DNA from: Cryobacterium sp. Y29
Lineage (GTDB): Bacteria; Actinomycetota; Actinomycetes; Actinomycetales; Microbacteriaceae
DNA length: 64,000 nucleotides
Reading direction: 5' to 3'
Assembly: GCF_002929825.1 (NCBI RefSeq)
Contig: NZ_PJJN01000037.1
Span: forward strand, 400,313 to 464,312
In this document: positions 1 through 8,406 of the stretch, one piece after another
How the letters are laid out: every line of letters begins with the position of its first letter
Position numbering within the stretch: position 1 is the stretch's first letter
Notes under the pieces: generated by a model
Told to the model about the DNA's origin: nothing
What the model saw: the letters and a program-made list of their open reading frames with translations, nothing else
Database searches by the model: none
Position numbers and translations under genes: made by a program

Positions 1-288
1 TGAGTCACCGGGCTTCAGGATGACCGTCTTGCCATCGGTCTCGATGTGGAGTTCGCCCTCCATGAGAAAGTTCGTCTCGGTGTGCGGGTGAAAGTCTTCC
101 CATCCGCAGGCGTCCAGCTCCCACTCCGAGAGGATGACGTCGTCCCAGGCGCCCACCGGGTCGGCATTGATGAACCGGCAACGCAGGCGGGGCCATTCGT
201 CTTTCATCGGCTTCATGAGCTTCGTCGGCCAGTAGTCGATTACGTCCAGCATCGAAAGCGTCGGGGGCCGAGGGGTAGTTGGCGCCAT
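1..288 (-). CDS. Cupin-domain protein, partial (C-terminus beyond the left edge)
   Basis: The frame opens at an ATG (288-286) and runs off the left edge after 96 codons. The stretch with H-x-H-T-E-T-N-F followed by MEGELHIETDG and LKPGDS is the first metal-binding cupin motif plus its first turns, so this is the front of a small single-domain cupin. It is divergent from the TetR gene starting near 518 and shares that intergenic region, including a candidate operator at 398-411. Substrate and reaction cannot be told from the fragment; the amine-oxidation neighbours make a role in that module possible. Confidence 0.7.
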   Translation of the reverse strand, partial: MAPTTPRPPTLSMLDVIDYWPTKLMKPMKDEWPRLRCRFINADPVGAWDDVILSEWELDACGWEDFHPHTETNFLMEGELHIETDGKTVILKPGDS

Positions 289-397
289 TGTCTGTAACCC
301 TTTTCGTCAGTGAAAATCTGCGTGGAGCATGCTGTAGGGCATCTGCGCAGCATGGCCGCATCGCGTCGCGGGCCACTTTGTTGTCAAGACATTGTCA

Positions 398-411
398 TGG
401 ACAGATGTTCA
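398..411. promoter_or_regulatory. Candidate TetR operator O1
   Basis: TGGACA-GA-TGTTCA is an inverted repeat with one mismatch. It extends on the right into a 14-base stretch (407-420) that recurs, inverted and perfect, at 1158-1171 downstream of the TetR gene. It lies between the divergent cupin and TetR genes. Confidence 0.5.
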
Positions 412-517
412 AGTCAATGGTCCAAGATGTAGAAGTAGCTCATTTCGAGTGTCCAAACGAATAGTCTTTCCCCACCGTCTCTCTCGAATTGAGGTCGGTA
501 GAAGCTGGAGCGTGCCC

Positions 518-1105
518 GTGCGGATACCCGCAGAAGAACGAAAAATTCAGCTCATTGCAGCGACCGTGGAACTCATGCGACGTGAAGGTGTTCAATCGGT
601 GACGATGCGCGCCATTGCCAGGGAGGCCAATGCTCCTCTGGCCGCCGCGCACTATTGCTTCAGCAATAAGGACGAGCTCATGGACGCGGCCGCCGAGGCC
701 TGGTTGAAGAACTTGAATCGTTTTTCCAGCGATGTTCCGGTGCATTTGGGCCTTCGCAAGGCAGTGGAACAAATTGCAGAAGGCTACTGGCGCTCACTCG
801 AAGAAGAACCAGCCAGCTTGGTCGCTGAGATCGAACTCATCATGTGGGCAACCCGCAATGCCGAGTCCAGCCCGCTGGCCGCGAAAATCTATCCTGCCTA
901 CGAAGTCGAGCTGGGAGACGTGCTGGAGTCGGTAACCGAAAGCAGCGATGATCAGTGCCTCATGAGCATCCCCGCCCTGGTCAGGTGTTTTCTCATGATC
1001 TACGACGGAGCGGTGCTGCAATACCTGACCGATCCCAAGTCCACCGATCATCGCAGCCTATTTTTCATGATGGTGGACGCTCTGTTGATCAAAGCCGGTC
1101 TCTAG
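518..1105 (+). CDS. TetR/AcrR-family transcriptional repressor
   Basis: A 195-residue one-domain regulator. The N-terminal helix-turn-helix shows the TetR pattern: RKIQLIAATVELMRREG, then SVTMRAIAREANAP, then AAHYCFSNKDELMDAA. The C-terminal all-helical part is the ligand and dimer domain, of unknown ligand. The GTG at 518 is preferred because GGAG at 507-510 lies seven bases upstream; an earlier GTG at 512 is too close, and in-frame codons further upstream encode no recognisable domain. The gene sits between a divergent cupin gene and the EutQ-like cupin/Tmm genes, with related palindromes on both sides, so it probably represses both directions in response to an amine or its product. That assignment is inference. 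Confidence 0.88.
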   Translation: MRIPAEERKIQLIAATVELMRREGVQSVTMRAIAREANAPLAAAHYCFSNKDELMDAAAEAWLKNLNRFSSDVPVHLGLRKAVEQIAEGYWRSLEEEPASLVAEIELIMWATRNAESSPLAAKIYPAYEVELGDVLESVTESSDDQCLMSIPALVRCFLMIYDGAVLQYLTDPKSTDHRSLFFMMVDALLIKAGL

Positions 1106-1166
1106 CCCCTGGCGTTCTGCGGACCATGCGTTCATTTTTGTGCAATTTCAACTTGAACCATTGACT

Positions 1167-1180
1167 TGAACAGTTGTTCA
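1167..1180. promoter_or_regulatory. Candidate TetR operator O2
   Basis: TGAACA-GT-TGTTCA is a perfect 6-bp-arm palindrome. Together with the adjacent 14-base stretch at 1158-1171 it matches, in inverted orientation, the site at 398-420. It lies about 220 bases upstream of the EutQ-like cupin gene. Confidence 0.5.
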
Positions 1181-1401
1181 TGTGAAAGTTTGTGCAGCGA
1201 AGATTGGCGACGCTCACTTCACCGGTAGAGCTCGGAGCAGAGCTCTACCGGACCCCCAGAGATTAGGGAATGTCAGGTTGCCAGCTGTTCCTCCCGGCGC
1301 TTCCAGCCGGGGTTTCGGACTCGATCTCGAGCGCAGTGTCATAGTCCCAAAAAGATGGCCAAATCTGACCCATCTTCAGAACACTAGTCACAGGAGACAC
1401 C

Positions 1402-1779
1402 ATGGAAACAGTTTTGGGCACCCTCAGCAAGGCCGGCGCGATCTACAAGGTCGAAGGCGGTTACCTCGACCTGCCGACGATGAACGAACCCGGCACCGAC
1501 GCCGCCATCGGCGACTCCCTCTCCAACCCCGAAGGATCGGTCATGAGTGCCGGCTTCTTCGAGCTCAAGGCCTCCGAACCCCTGGTCTACACCTACACCT
1601 ACGACGAAATGAAGGTCGTCATTAAAGGCGAATTCATCCTCACCGACCAGACCACCGGCGAAGTGACCCGAGCCACCGAGCGCGACGTACTCTTCTTCCC
1701 CAAGGGCACCACCGTCAAGTTCGAAACCCCCGACTACGCCCTCGGCTTCTTCGCCGGCGACCGCACCTTCGCACCCTAA
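1402..1779 (+). CDS. EutQ-like cupin protein, copy 1
   Basis: A 125-residue protein resembling the cupin domain of ethanolamine-utilisation protein EutQ (single beta-barrel, FELKASEPLVYTYTYDEM and KGEFILTDQ turns, then DVLFFPKGTTVKF). The usual paired His metal ligands are largely replaced by Tyr, as in EutQ-like cupins. An AGGAGA site precedes the ATG. The deduced protein is identical to that encoded at 10686-11063, and the genes are nearly identical at DNA level. It sits between the TetR gene and the trimethylamine monooxygenase gene. No eut microcompartment genes are present, so ethanolamine metabolism is unlikely; a role in methylamine or formaldehyde handling is suggested by context only. 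Confidence 0.85.
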   Translation: METVLGTLSKAGAIYKVEGGYLDLPTMNEPGTDAAIGDSLSNPEGSVMSAGFFELKASEPLVYTYTYDEMKVVIKGEFILTDQTTGEVTRATERDVLFFPKGTTVKFETPDYALGFFAGDRTFAP

Positions 1780-1791
1780 ACCCACCATGCG
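1402..1791 (+). repeat. Direct repeat, copy 1 (pairs with 10686-11075)
   Basis: The coding sequence plus 12 bases after the stop is almost identical to 10686-11075. The differences I see are in the first codons and one silent C/G change near 1617. In copy 2 the last five bases are the ATGCG start of the following gene; here they lead nowhere, which suggests copy 1 was derived from copy 2. Confidence 0.9.
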
Positions 1792-1846
1792 GGGCGCATT
1801 CAGGCCGTCATCGACCAGGATGCGCCCCGCACTGGATCAGGTTTTT
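1788..1846 (+). terminator. Rho-independent-type terminator after cupin copy 1
   Basis: TGCGGGGCGCA at 1788-1798 pairs perfectly with TGCGCCCCGCA at 1821-1831, and a run of six T follows at 1841-1846. It would separate cupin copy 1 from the monooxygenase gene. The rest of the gap to 2101 holds no gene I recognise. Confidence 0.6.
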
Positions 1847-2101
1847 TGACCCCGTTGCGTCACAAAGACGCAGCCGGGCTTTCGGCGCATCCGCTTTTCT
1901 GGCCGGGCACTGCTGCCCGGCCAGACGCTGACCCATTTTCTGCACCGGGCACGGGTCGAACAAGCGACATGTATGTATACGTACGCACAGCACCCCCCGC
2001 TGCCGCCGTGCGACATCCCGATTGGTCGTTTGCGTCAGACGTAGCGTCACTCAGGCGTCGCACACCAGCGACCCAGCTATCCACCGGATTAGGAGAACAG
2101 C

Positions 2102-3502
2102 ATGACACTTCGAGTTGGAATCATTGGTGCGGGCCCCAGCGGGATGGCGCAACTACGAGCATTTGAATCAGCCCGCCAGAAGGGCGCCGCGATTCCCGAG
2201 ATCATGTGCTTTGAGAAGCAGGACGACTGGGGCGGGCAGTGGAACAGCAGCTGGCGGATCGGCCTGGATGGTCATGGCGAGCCGGTGCACTCAAGCATGT
2301 ATCGCCACCTATGGTCGAACGGGCCCAAGGAATGCCTCGAATTCTCGGACTATTCCTTTGACGAGCACTTCGGCCGTGCCATTTCATCCTTCCCGTCCCG
2401 CGAGGTGCTGTTCGACTACATCAAGGGCCGCGTCGAAAAGTCCGACGTGCGCAAGTACGTGCGGTTCAACACCGTTGCCCGCCACACCAGCTACAACGAG
2501 GACACCCAGGAATTCACCCTGACGGTCGAGAACCTCAAGACCAACTTCACCGAGACCCACGTCTTCGACAAGCTCGTGGTCGCCACCGGCCACTTCTCCG
2601 TACCGACCGTTCCCGAGTTCAAGGGCATCAAGTCCTTCCCCGGCGAAGTGTTGCACGCCCACGACTTTCGCGGAGCCGAACGGTTCTACGGCAAGAACCT
2701 GCTCATGATCGGCAGCAGCTATTCCGCTGAGGATATCGGCATGCAGGCCCACAAGATGGGCGCCGCGTCCATCACGTTCAGCTACCGCACGACGCCGATG
2801 GGCTACGAGTGGCCGGAAAACTGTCTGGAGCGCCCACTCGTCACCCACTTCGATGGCCGTACCGCATACTTCAGCGACGGCACCCAGGGTGACTTCGACG
2901 CCGTCGTGCTGTGCACCGGATACCAGCACAAGTACCCGTACCTGCCCAGCGAGCTTTCGCTCAAGTCGGCCAACGTGCTGTACCCGGCCAACTTATATAA
3001 AGGAGTGGTGTGGCAACAGAACACCAACCTGTTCTATCTGGGCGCACAGGATCAGTATTACACCTTCAACATGTTTGACGCGCAGGCGTGGTACGCCCGC
3101 GACGTCATGACGGGAACGATCGCCCTGCCGCCCTTGGCGGAGCGTCGGGCGAATATCCAGCTCTGGATTGAGCGCCTGGCCGCGCTGCCGGATCACAATG
3201 CTGAGGCCGACTTTCAAACGGACTACCTGCGGGAGCTCATCGCCGCCACGGACTACCCGCCCTTCGACCTGGACGCTGTGTCCCAGCTGTTCAAGGACTG
3301 GATGCACCACAAGAAAACGGACATCCTGGGATACCGGGACATGCTGCACCGATCTGTCGTCACCGGTACCATGGCCACCAAGCACCACACTCGCTGGCTC
3401 AACGCTATGGATGACTCCATGGAGCGGTACTTGAACGGCCCGTCCCAGGAAGTGGACACCAGCGCGGCGGACGCTGTTGACGACATCCTGGCCGCGAGGT
3501 AA
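2102..3502 (+). CDS. tmm: Flavin-containing monooxygenase, trimethylamine monooxygenase type
   Basis: A 466-residue class B flavoprotein monooxygenase, expected to oxidise trimethylamine to its N-oxide with NADPH and O2 in the cytoplasm. Visible are the FAD Rossmann motif GAGPSG (residues 9-14), the FMO fingerprint F-x-G-x-x-x-H-x-x-x-F within SFPGEVLHAHDFRG near residue 180, and the NADPH motif GSSYSAEDIG near 204. Long stretches such as SMYRHLWSNGPKECLEF, MFDAQAWYARDVM and TGTMATKHHT agree with my memory of bacterial Tmm rather than with other FMOs. Length fits the family (about 450). AGGAGA precedes the ATG. The dimethylamine and methylamine oxidases lie 9-12 kb downstream, which supports the substrate. 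A broader tertiary amine or sulfide range is possible. Confidence 0.85.
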   Translation: MTLRVGIIGAGPSGMAQLRAFESARQKGAAIPEIMCFEKQDDWGGQWNSSWRIGLDGHGEPVHSSMYRHLWSNGPKECLEFSDYSFDEHFGRAISSFPSREVLFDYIKGRVEKSDVRKYVRFNTVARHTSYNEDTQEFTLTVENLKTNFTETHVFDKLVVATGHFSVPTVPEFKGIKSFPGEVLHAHDFRGAERFYGKNLLMIGSSYSAEDIGMQAHKMGAASITFSYRTTPMGYEWPENCLERPLVTHFDGRTAYFSDGTQGDFDAVVLCTGYQHKYPYLPSELSLKSANVLYPANLYKGVVWQQNTNLFYLGAQDQYYTFNMFDAQAWYARDVMTGTIALPPLAERRANIQLWIERLAALPDHNAEADFQTDYLRELIAATDYPPFDLDAVSQLFKDWMHHKKTDILGYRDMLHRSVVTGTMATKHHTRWLNAMDDSMERYLNGPSQEVDTSAADAVDDILAAR

Positions 3503-3505
3503 CCT

Positions 3506-3700
3506 TCAGCACTCCCCCATACGAATACCAATACCAATACCACGAGCACGCTCTCCGCCGTGGCTGACTGTGCCGCCGATACCCGACTGGGAAATCTTCG
3601 CGAACGTGTCGTTTTCGGCCCCGATGGTGATCGTGTCGCCGTGGCCTGTGCGCACCACCGTGGCGGTCGGCAGCGTCTTGAAGGCGTTCCGGGAACTTTC
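3506..3700 (-). pseudogene. C-terminal remnant of an MBL-fold hydrolase
   Basis: On the minus strand an open frame ending at a stop at 3506 contains LPTATVVRTGHGDTITIGAE. This resembles the last metal-binding strand of metallo-beta-lactamase-fold hydrolases of the glyoxalase II type, including those that accompany mycothiol-dependent formaldehyde dehydrogenase in actinobacteria. No start or upstream domain is present; the sequence abuts the zwf remnant in a different frame. It then runs into a repetitive GIGIGIR stretch. It is most likely a leftover of a formaldehyde-detoxification gene; identity is moderately secure, function lost. Confidence 0.5.
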
Positions 3701-4815
3701 GAACCGAACCGGATCGTTGCACCCTCATCGGGCTGCACCCGGATCACCGCGGCGTTCTGGCAGAAGCCGTCCTCACCGTAATCGCGGAACAACAGGTTGG
3801 GGGGCGCGCTTGAAAACGACCGCGATTTCGGTTAGACGGCGTCCCAGCCGCCGGCGAACTGCCCGCGCGCCGAGTGGGTGGACAGGTCCTCCGGAAGTTT
3901 CAACGCTGCAAGGACCTTTTCTTTCTCCGCGCGCAGGTCATCGGCGTTGAACGAGATGGGTTCCTCCGTAGCGGTCAGGGCCAGCAGTTGCAACAGGTAG
4001 TTCTGGATGACATCCCGTGCCGCGCCCACGCCGTCGTAGTACCCAGCGCGGCCGACCGTGCCGATGTCCACGGCCATGGTGATCTGCACATGGTCCGCAT
4101 AGTTGGCGTTCCACAGCGGTTCAAATAACTGGTTTGCAAAGCGGAGCGCCAGGATGTTCTGCACCGTTTCCTTACCGAGGTAGTGGTCGATCCGGAATAC
4201 CGCATTCGGCGGGAAGATGGACTCTACAATGTCGTTGAGCCGCCGAGCTGACTCCAGGTTATGCCCGAACGGCTTCTTGATCGCCATACGCCGCTATTGA
4301 TCCCCTTCGGCCTGCGCCAAACCGTGCCTGGACAGCTGACGGCAGACCTGCTCAAAGACCTCCGGCGGGATGGACAGGTAGAACGCGTGATTGCCTCGCG
4401 TTCCCCGCAACTCATCAAGTCCATCGATGGTTTCACCCAGCCGCTGGAACGCCTCGTCATCGTCGAACTCGCCCTCCACAAAGCGGATACCCGCGGCGAA
4501 CTGATTCCACACCGTCTCATCGAACGGCGTGCGGGCGTAGACCTTAACGGTGTCGGTGTCCTTGACCTCGGCGACAAAATCCGTGTGGCTCCACTCCCGG
4601 CGGTCGAAACCCACCAACACGAAACTCGGCGGCAGGAGTCCTACGGTTCGCCAAGTCGTACATGGCGGGCATCAGCTTCTTGCGGGACAAGTCCCCGGTG
4701 CCACCGAAGAGCACCAGACATGAAGGGCCGCCACCCGGGACAGACGGCGGTCGCGTGGCTCCCGGAGCGGATTAGATCCAGACCTCACAGGCGTTTCAAC
4801 GGGAGTAGCAGACAT
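3692..4815 (-). pseudogene. zwf: Glucose-6-phosphate dehydrogenase, degenerate pseudogene
   Basis: Reading from an ATG at 4815, the family landmarks occur in order but in different frames: NPLREPRDRRLSRVA; then VLFGGTGDLSRKKLMPAMYD; then LVGFDRREWSHTDFVAEVKD; then KKPFGHNLESARRLND and the active-site RIDHYLGKE (frame 3832-4287); and finally YGEDGFCQNAAVIRVQPDEG near 3780. At least three frameshifts separate the blocks, and roughly 60 residues between GQFAGGW and the last block are missing. The enzyme would have started the oxidative pentose phosphate branch that closes the dissimilatory RuMP cycle. It follows phi-hps and the small gene on the same strand, so it was probably once part of that operon. 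Confidence 0.9.
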
Positions 4816-4860
4816 CGTAGTTTCAAACTTTCAACATGACAGTATGGTCGCGACCGACGG

Positions 4861-5070
4861 TCACGAAAGTATCTGCTCGCGGGTCTCCCCGAAGGGCACG
4901 GTATCGCTGAGCGCGAGCGTGTACCGAAAAAAGTCGTGGCGGGTAACCAAGATGCCAGCACACCGTTGCGGTATCTGACGGAGCACGGCCTCTGCACGGT
5001 CGAGCATCTCGTCCAGTTGGCCGGGGGCAGTAACGAAGACTTCCAAATTCTCGGTGGTCTGACCTTGCAT
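4861..5070 (-). CDS. Small conserved protein linked to hps, copy 1
   Basis: A 69-residue protein of unknown function. It aligns along its whole length with the product of 47330-47545: both carry LEV-x-VT-x-PG, then E-AE-x-x-LRQ, then QRCAGIL-x-TRH, then YTL-x-LS-x-TVPFGET at the C-terminus. Both genes follow an hps gene on the same strand, about 150-230 bases downstream. It has no signal peptide or membrane segment, and the basic TRH and FGET stretches are the best conserved parts. The repeated linkage argues for a role in the RuMP pathway, but I know of no assigned function. Confidence 0.7.
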   Translation of the reverse strand: MQGQTTENLEVFVTAPGQLDEMLDRAEAVLRQIPQRCAGILVTRHDFFRYTLALSDTVPFGETREQILS

Positions 5071-5301
5071 GATGAACAGCTTCCTTCCCTGCGACGAGGG
5101 ACTCTAATAGGTCAACCCCTCATCCTTGAGGGCGTGCTGTGTCTTGGATTGTTCCCGTAATTTTTGTACTGCCCACGGTTGGTTTCTCCGCGGGCAGTAC
5201 GGGTAGAGAATGTGTACGTCTGCTGGCCCCGGAATTGCGGGGGCTGCACCCGGTGGTGTCCCGTTGCCGTGGGGCTCCGGGTCGCCACCCGTATCGGATG
5301 A

Positions 5302-5946
5302 CTAGCCGATGGCTGTGAGGGAGCCGACGATGGCGTCGCGGAGGTCCTTGGCGGCTTCGGCCGGGTCGGCTGCGCTGTAGATGGAGCCGCCTACGACGGC
5401 AACTTCGGCGCCGGCACGCTGGACGGCCCCAATGGTGCGGAGGTTCACGCCGCCAGCAACGGAGAACGGAACGCGGGCTTCCTCGCCGGCGCGGAGCAAA
5501 CCGGTCAGGTCGTAGCCGGGCTTGGCCTGCTCGTCGAGGCCAGCGTGCATCTCGACGAACTTCGCGCCGAGTGTGCGCGCTTCTTTGGCGCGGGTGACCT
5601 TGTCTTCCACACCGATGAGGTCGACGACGATGCCCTTGTTGTGAGCCTTGGCGGCCTTGACGGCGCCGGCGATGGTGGAGTCATCGGCGGTTCCGAGCAC
5701 GGAAACGAGGTCAGCGCCGGCCTTGAAGGCGATGTCGGCCTCGAGCTCTCCAGCGTCCATAGTCTTCATGTCAGCGAAGACCAGCTTGTCCGGATGAGCG
5801 TTCTTGACGGCCGTAACGACGGCAAGACCGGCCGCCTTGATTAGCGGGGTGCCAAGCTCAATGATGTCGACGTACTCGGCGACCTGGTCGGCCAGCTTGA
5901 GGGCGTCTTCGATGGTGAGCAAGTCCATTGCAACTTGGAGCTTCAT
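5302..5946 (-). CDS. hps: 3-hexulose-6-phosphate synthase, copy 1
   Basis: A 214-residue TIM-barrel enzyme that condenses formaldehyde with ribulose 5-phosphate to hexulose 6-phosphate, the first step of the RuMP pathway. The N-terminus MKLQVAMDLL, the ADMKTMDAGE block (the D-x-K-x-x-D motif of the OMP decarboxylase superfamily), VVDLIGV, EMHAGLDEQA and FSVAGGVN phosphate-binding turn are typical. Length matches the usual 207-215. It lies 57 bases after phi on the same strand and is probably co-transcribed from the promoter box at 6690-6730. A second copy at 46558 is highly similar. Between its stop and the small gene is a hairpin (about 5166-5205) without a downstream T run on the coding strand. 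Confidence 0.96.
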   Translation of the reverse strand: MKLQVAMDLLTIEDALKLADQVAEYVDIIELGTPLIKAAGLAVVTAVKNAHPDKLVFADMKTMDAGELEADIAFKAGADLVSVLGTADDSTIAGAVKAAKAHNKGIVVDLIGVEDKVTRAKEARTLGAKFVEMHAGLDEQAKPGYDLTGLLRAGEEARVPFSVAGGVNLRTIGAVQRAGAEVAVVGGSIYSAADPAEAAKDLRDAIVGSLTAIG

Positions 5947-6003
5947 GATGATGTCTACTTTCCGTTGAAAATTGCGGTGGGGTGGAAAAATTTGAGGTCT
6001 CGA

Positions 6004-6603
6004 TTATTCGAGGTTGGCGTGCCTAAGCCAGAGCTGTTCGGCCGGCTCATCAGCGTGGTCCCACAGGGACTGGAAGACAGCCTCCGTAGCGAGGAAAAGC
6101 ACCTGTTCGAACAGCGACCCGGAGTACTGGCGAGAAACATTGGAGCCGTGATCGGTCTTCTGCGCGGCGGGAATAATCACCAGGGCATCAGCTAGTGCAG
6201 CGAGCGGTGAGTCCTCATTGGTAGTGAACGCGGCAATTTGCGCTCCAGCCTTCGCCGCTGTTTCTGCCGCCTTGACCACTCCCGAGGTCGTTCCGGATCC
6301 GGACGCGACCAAAAGCAGGTCGCCGGAGCCGATGGCCGGCGTGGTGGTGTCACCGGCGATGTGGACGGTCAGGCCCAGGTGCATCAGTCTCATGGCGGCC
6401 ATGCGCAAGACCAGGCCGCTTCGCCCCGCACCGGCGACGAAGATGCGACCCGGCTGGCTGAGGAGGCTGGCCAGGTCGGCCACCTGCTGTTCGTCGATCT
6501 TCGCCGCTGTGTCAGCAATCTCGTCCCTGACAAGAGTCAGGTTGCGCTTAATGTCACCTGCGGTGCTGCATCCGGCTCCTGTTGAATTTGCCGTCGGATT
6601 CAC
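6004..6603 (-). CDS. phi: 6-phospho-3-hexuloisomerase (intact copy)
   Basis: A 199-residue SIS-domain isomerase converting hexulose 6-phosphate to fructose 6-phosphate. The SIS signature VAGAGRSGLVLRMAAMRLMHLG is followed by the sugar-phosphate loop VASGSGTTSGVV and the conserved KTDHGSNVSRQYSGSLFEQ segment, then LWLRHANLE at the end. The start is GTG at 6603, preceded by a GAAGGGGACAAATC leader that recurs almost unchanged before phi2 and tkt. It is first in the operon phi-hps-small gene. The second phi in this window (46206) has lost its middle, so this copy must supply the activity. Confidence 0.95.
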   Translation of the reverse strand: MNPTANSTGAGCSTAGDIKRNLTLVRDEIADTAAKIDEQQVADLASLLSQPGRIFVAGAGRSGLVLRMAAMRLMHLGLTVHIAGDTTTPAIGSGDLLLVASGSGTTSGVVKAAETAAKAGAQIAAFTTNEDSPLAALADALVIIPAAQKTDHGSNVSRQYSGSLFEQVLFLATEAVFQSLWDHADEPAEQLWLRHANLE

Positions 6604-6689
6604 GATTTGTCCCCTTCGATTCGGTCACTCGGCCGGGAGCCGCCGCACTTGCCCTCGTGTTGTCACTCATACTTGCCAAGCAAGAGAGC

Positions 6690-6730
6690 GGGAGTAATAC
6701 TGTTTTCTGACGGTTCTACCTACACCTTCG
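6690..6730 (-). promoter_or_regulatory. RuMP promoter box 1 (upstream of phi1)
   Basis: Read on the minus strand, the core AGAACCGTCAGAAAACAG (starting at 6717) continues with TATTACTCCC to 6690 and is preceded by CCGAAGGTGTAGG. The same block lies before phi2 (46071-46116) and tkt (48901-48946). Its downstream edge is 87 bases from the phi1 start, against 90 and 88 in the other two. Confidence 0.75.
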
Positions 6731-6890
6731 GATGGGGCCGTTTACAATGCGGCGGCGGGTGCGCTGCAAAGCCATGATTCTGAATGTTTTATTGCATAGA
6801 CTCTGACTAAGGATCACAGTCCGCCCGTCCTGGTTGGACTGCGTGATACACCCCATCCGTATGCCATTTCGAAAGCGCAGACCTCTAGCC

Positions 6891-7658
6891 ATGTCGACCC
6901 CCTTCCAGTCGCAGATCTATCGGTCCCTGCCGGAAATCGAGAGGGCCGATGCGATAGTCGACAGAATCACCAAGGCCATCACCCTCGGACTCCTGAAAGT
7001 AGGGGAACGCCTGCCCCCCGAAGCTGCCCTCTCCGAAATGTTCGGGGTCGGCGGCGCGACCCTGCGCGAAGCCCTGGCGGAACTACGCGAGCAGGGCGTT
7101 GTCGAGACCCGCCGCGGCCGGAGCGGGGGAACTTTCGTGGTCACTCAACCTCGGCACCAGACCGACACCATCCGAGACTGGTTTCTCTCGACCTCCATTT
7201 CGGAGATACGCGACATCGGAGACGAACATGCCGCCGTAGCCGCCGCGATCATCCGTCTGGCCTGTGAGCGTGCGGAAGCACACGATATCGAACGCCTTCA
7301 CGAACTGGCGCGGGCGTTGGTCCTGGCCACGAGCCCCGAAGTGCGTGCTGTGGCTGACAGCCGATTCCACATTGAGTTGGCAGTATCCGCGCAATCACCG
7401 AGGCTGGCCAATGCCGAAATACGGCTTCAGGAAGAAACTGTCCAGCAGCTGTGGACCCCCCTCGCCATAGTATTCGACCCTGAGCCGGCAACTGCTGAAC
7501 ACTTGGAGCTCGTTCGGGCTGTTGCCCAGGACCAGCCAGCCAAGGCCGGACACCTGGTTCTTGAACACATCAGGCGAAACATCTTTCACCTGATTGATAC
7601 GAAGCTCACCCTCGGTTACGCCCGATCAAAGCAGGATGCCAATGAACCCCGAGAATGA
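6891..7658 (+). CDS. GntR-family (FadR/FCD subfamily) regulator
   Basis: About 255 residues. The N-terminal winged helix reads IVDRITKAITLGLLKVGERLPPE, then LSEMFGVGGATLREAL, then GVVETRRGRSGGTFV, as in GntR proteins. The C-terminal helical part with DSRFHIELA and AGHLVLEHIRRN carries the metal-binding His/Asp pattern of FCD domains, which bind small organic acids. The ATG at 6891 fits the domain start; ATG at 6861 is an alternative. It overlaps the cache-domain gene by 17 bases and is followed by an APC permease, so the three probably form a sensing and uptake unit. It is divergent from the phi operon, but box 1 points away from it. Confidence 0.85.
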   Translation: MSTPFQSQIYRSLPEIERADAIVDRITKAITLGLLKVGERLPPEAALSEMFGVGGATLREALAELREQGVVETRRGRSGGTFVVTQPRHQTDTIRDWFLSTSISEIRDIGDEHAAVAAAIIRLACERAEAHDIERLHELARALVLATSPEVRAVADSRFHIELAVSAQSPRLANAEIRLQEETVQQLWTPLAIVFDPEPATAEHLELVRAVAQDQPAKAGHLVLEHIRRNIFHLIDTKLTLGYARSKQDANEPRE

Positions 7659-8355
7659 AATCGTCCAGGCCGCAAATGCGCTCACCCCGTGGTTCAATGG
7701 CGTCGCCACGGAGATCAGGGAACTCTCCAAAAACGTTGCAGCACTCCTGGAACGCAGTCTCGTCGGCAAGTCCAAGGTCAACACGGCTGCCATGGTCGGA
7801 TTGGACGAACTCTCGCGGGAGTTCCTGACGAAGAACTCTTTTGCTGTCGGCGCCGGCACGTTCTTCGCCGCGGATTCAGTTGAGGAGGGCGGCCGGCCTC
7901 TGGAATGGTGGTCCCGCAATTCATCCGGTGCCATCGGCAGACTCAAATTCGACCTGACCCCAGGCAGTGATCGTTATTACGACTATCAGAAGCTTCCGTT
8001 CTTTTCGACCGCCGCTTCCACAGGAGAGCAGACCGTCTGGGGGCCATATATCGACTATCTCGGCGCCGAGGAGTACGTTCTGACCTTCACTGCGCCGTTT
8101 TCCCTCCGCGGAAACTTCATGGGCGTGGCGGGATGCGACATCCGACACAGGGATCTGGAACCGCTTATCATGCCCCACCTGCGTCTCATCCGAACCAACG
8201 CCGCCCTCATCAACGCCAGCGACCGCGTCATTCTCGGCAACTCAGGCATGTACCTGGTTGGCGAGCGAATCAAGTCCGAATCTCCACGCCAACATCGACT
8301 GGCCCTGGACGTTCCCCACCTGGGGCTCTCACTGATCTTCACCACCCAGCCATAG
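7642..8355 (+). CDS. Cache (PDC)-domain protein
   Basis: About 237 residues. The pattern GAGTFFAADS, LEWW, YDYQKLPFFSTAASTGEQTVWGPYIDY and FMGVAGCDIRHRDLE is that of a PAS-like cache sensor domain, which in other proteins binds amino acids, amines or carboxylates. Here it stands alone: no transmembrane segment, signal peptide or output domain is visible, so it seems cytoplasmic and soluble. AGGA at 7633-7636 sits five bases before ATG 7642; ATG 7636 is an alternative. It is coupled to the FadR-type gene by overlap and precedes an APC permease, which suggests that it senses the permease substrate or assists the regulator. That role is inferred. Confidence 0.75.
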   Translation: MNPENEIVQAANALTPWFNGVATEIRELSKNVAALLERSLVGKSKVNTAAMVGLDELSREFLTKNSFAVGAGTFFAADSVEEGGRPLEWWSRNSSGAIGRLKFDLTPGSDRYYDYQKLPFFSTAASTGEQTVWGPYIDYLGAEEYVLTFTAPFSLRGNFMGVAGCDIRHRDLEPLIMPHLRLIRTNAALINASDRVILGNSGMYLVGERIKSESPRQHRLALDVPHLGLSLIFTTQP

Positions 8356-8375
8356 GGTTTGGAAGCAGGAAATCG

Positions 8376-8406
8376 ATCACCGAGGACTCTGCTGCCGCTC
8401 GGTGAT
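8376..8406 (+). terminator. Hairpin after the cache gene
   Basis: ATCACCGAG (8376-8384) pairs with CTCGGTGAT (8398-8406) around a 13-base loop, 21 bases after the stop. No T run follows, so termination is only probable. From here to 8731 I see no gene; the segment is comparatively AT-rich (8500-8570). Confidence 0.4.

Noticed and set aside
1402..1779. Ethanolamine-utilisation function for the EutQ-like cupins
   Set aside because: No ethanolamine ammonia-lyase, shell protein or other eut gene is present; the similarity is to the cupin fold only.
5166..5205. Hairpin between hps1 and the small gene as a terminator of the operon
   Set aside because: On the coding strand it is followed by AAAAATT rather than a T run, so readthrough into the small gene is as likely.
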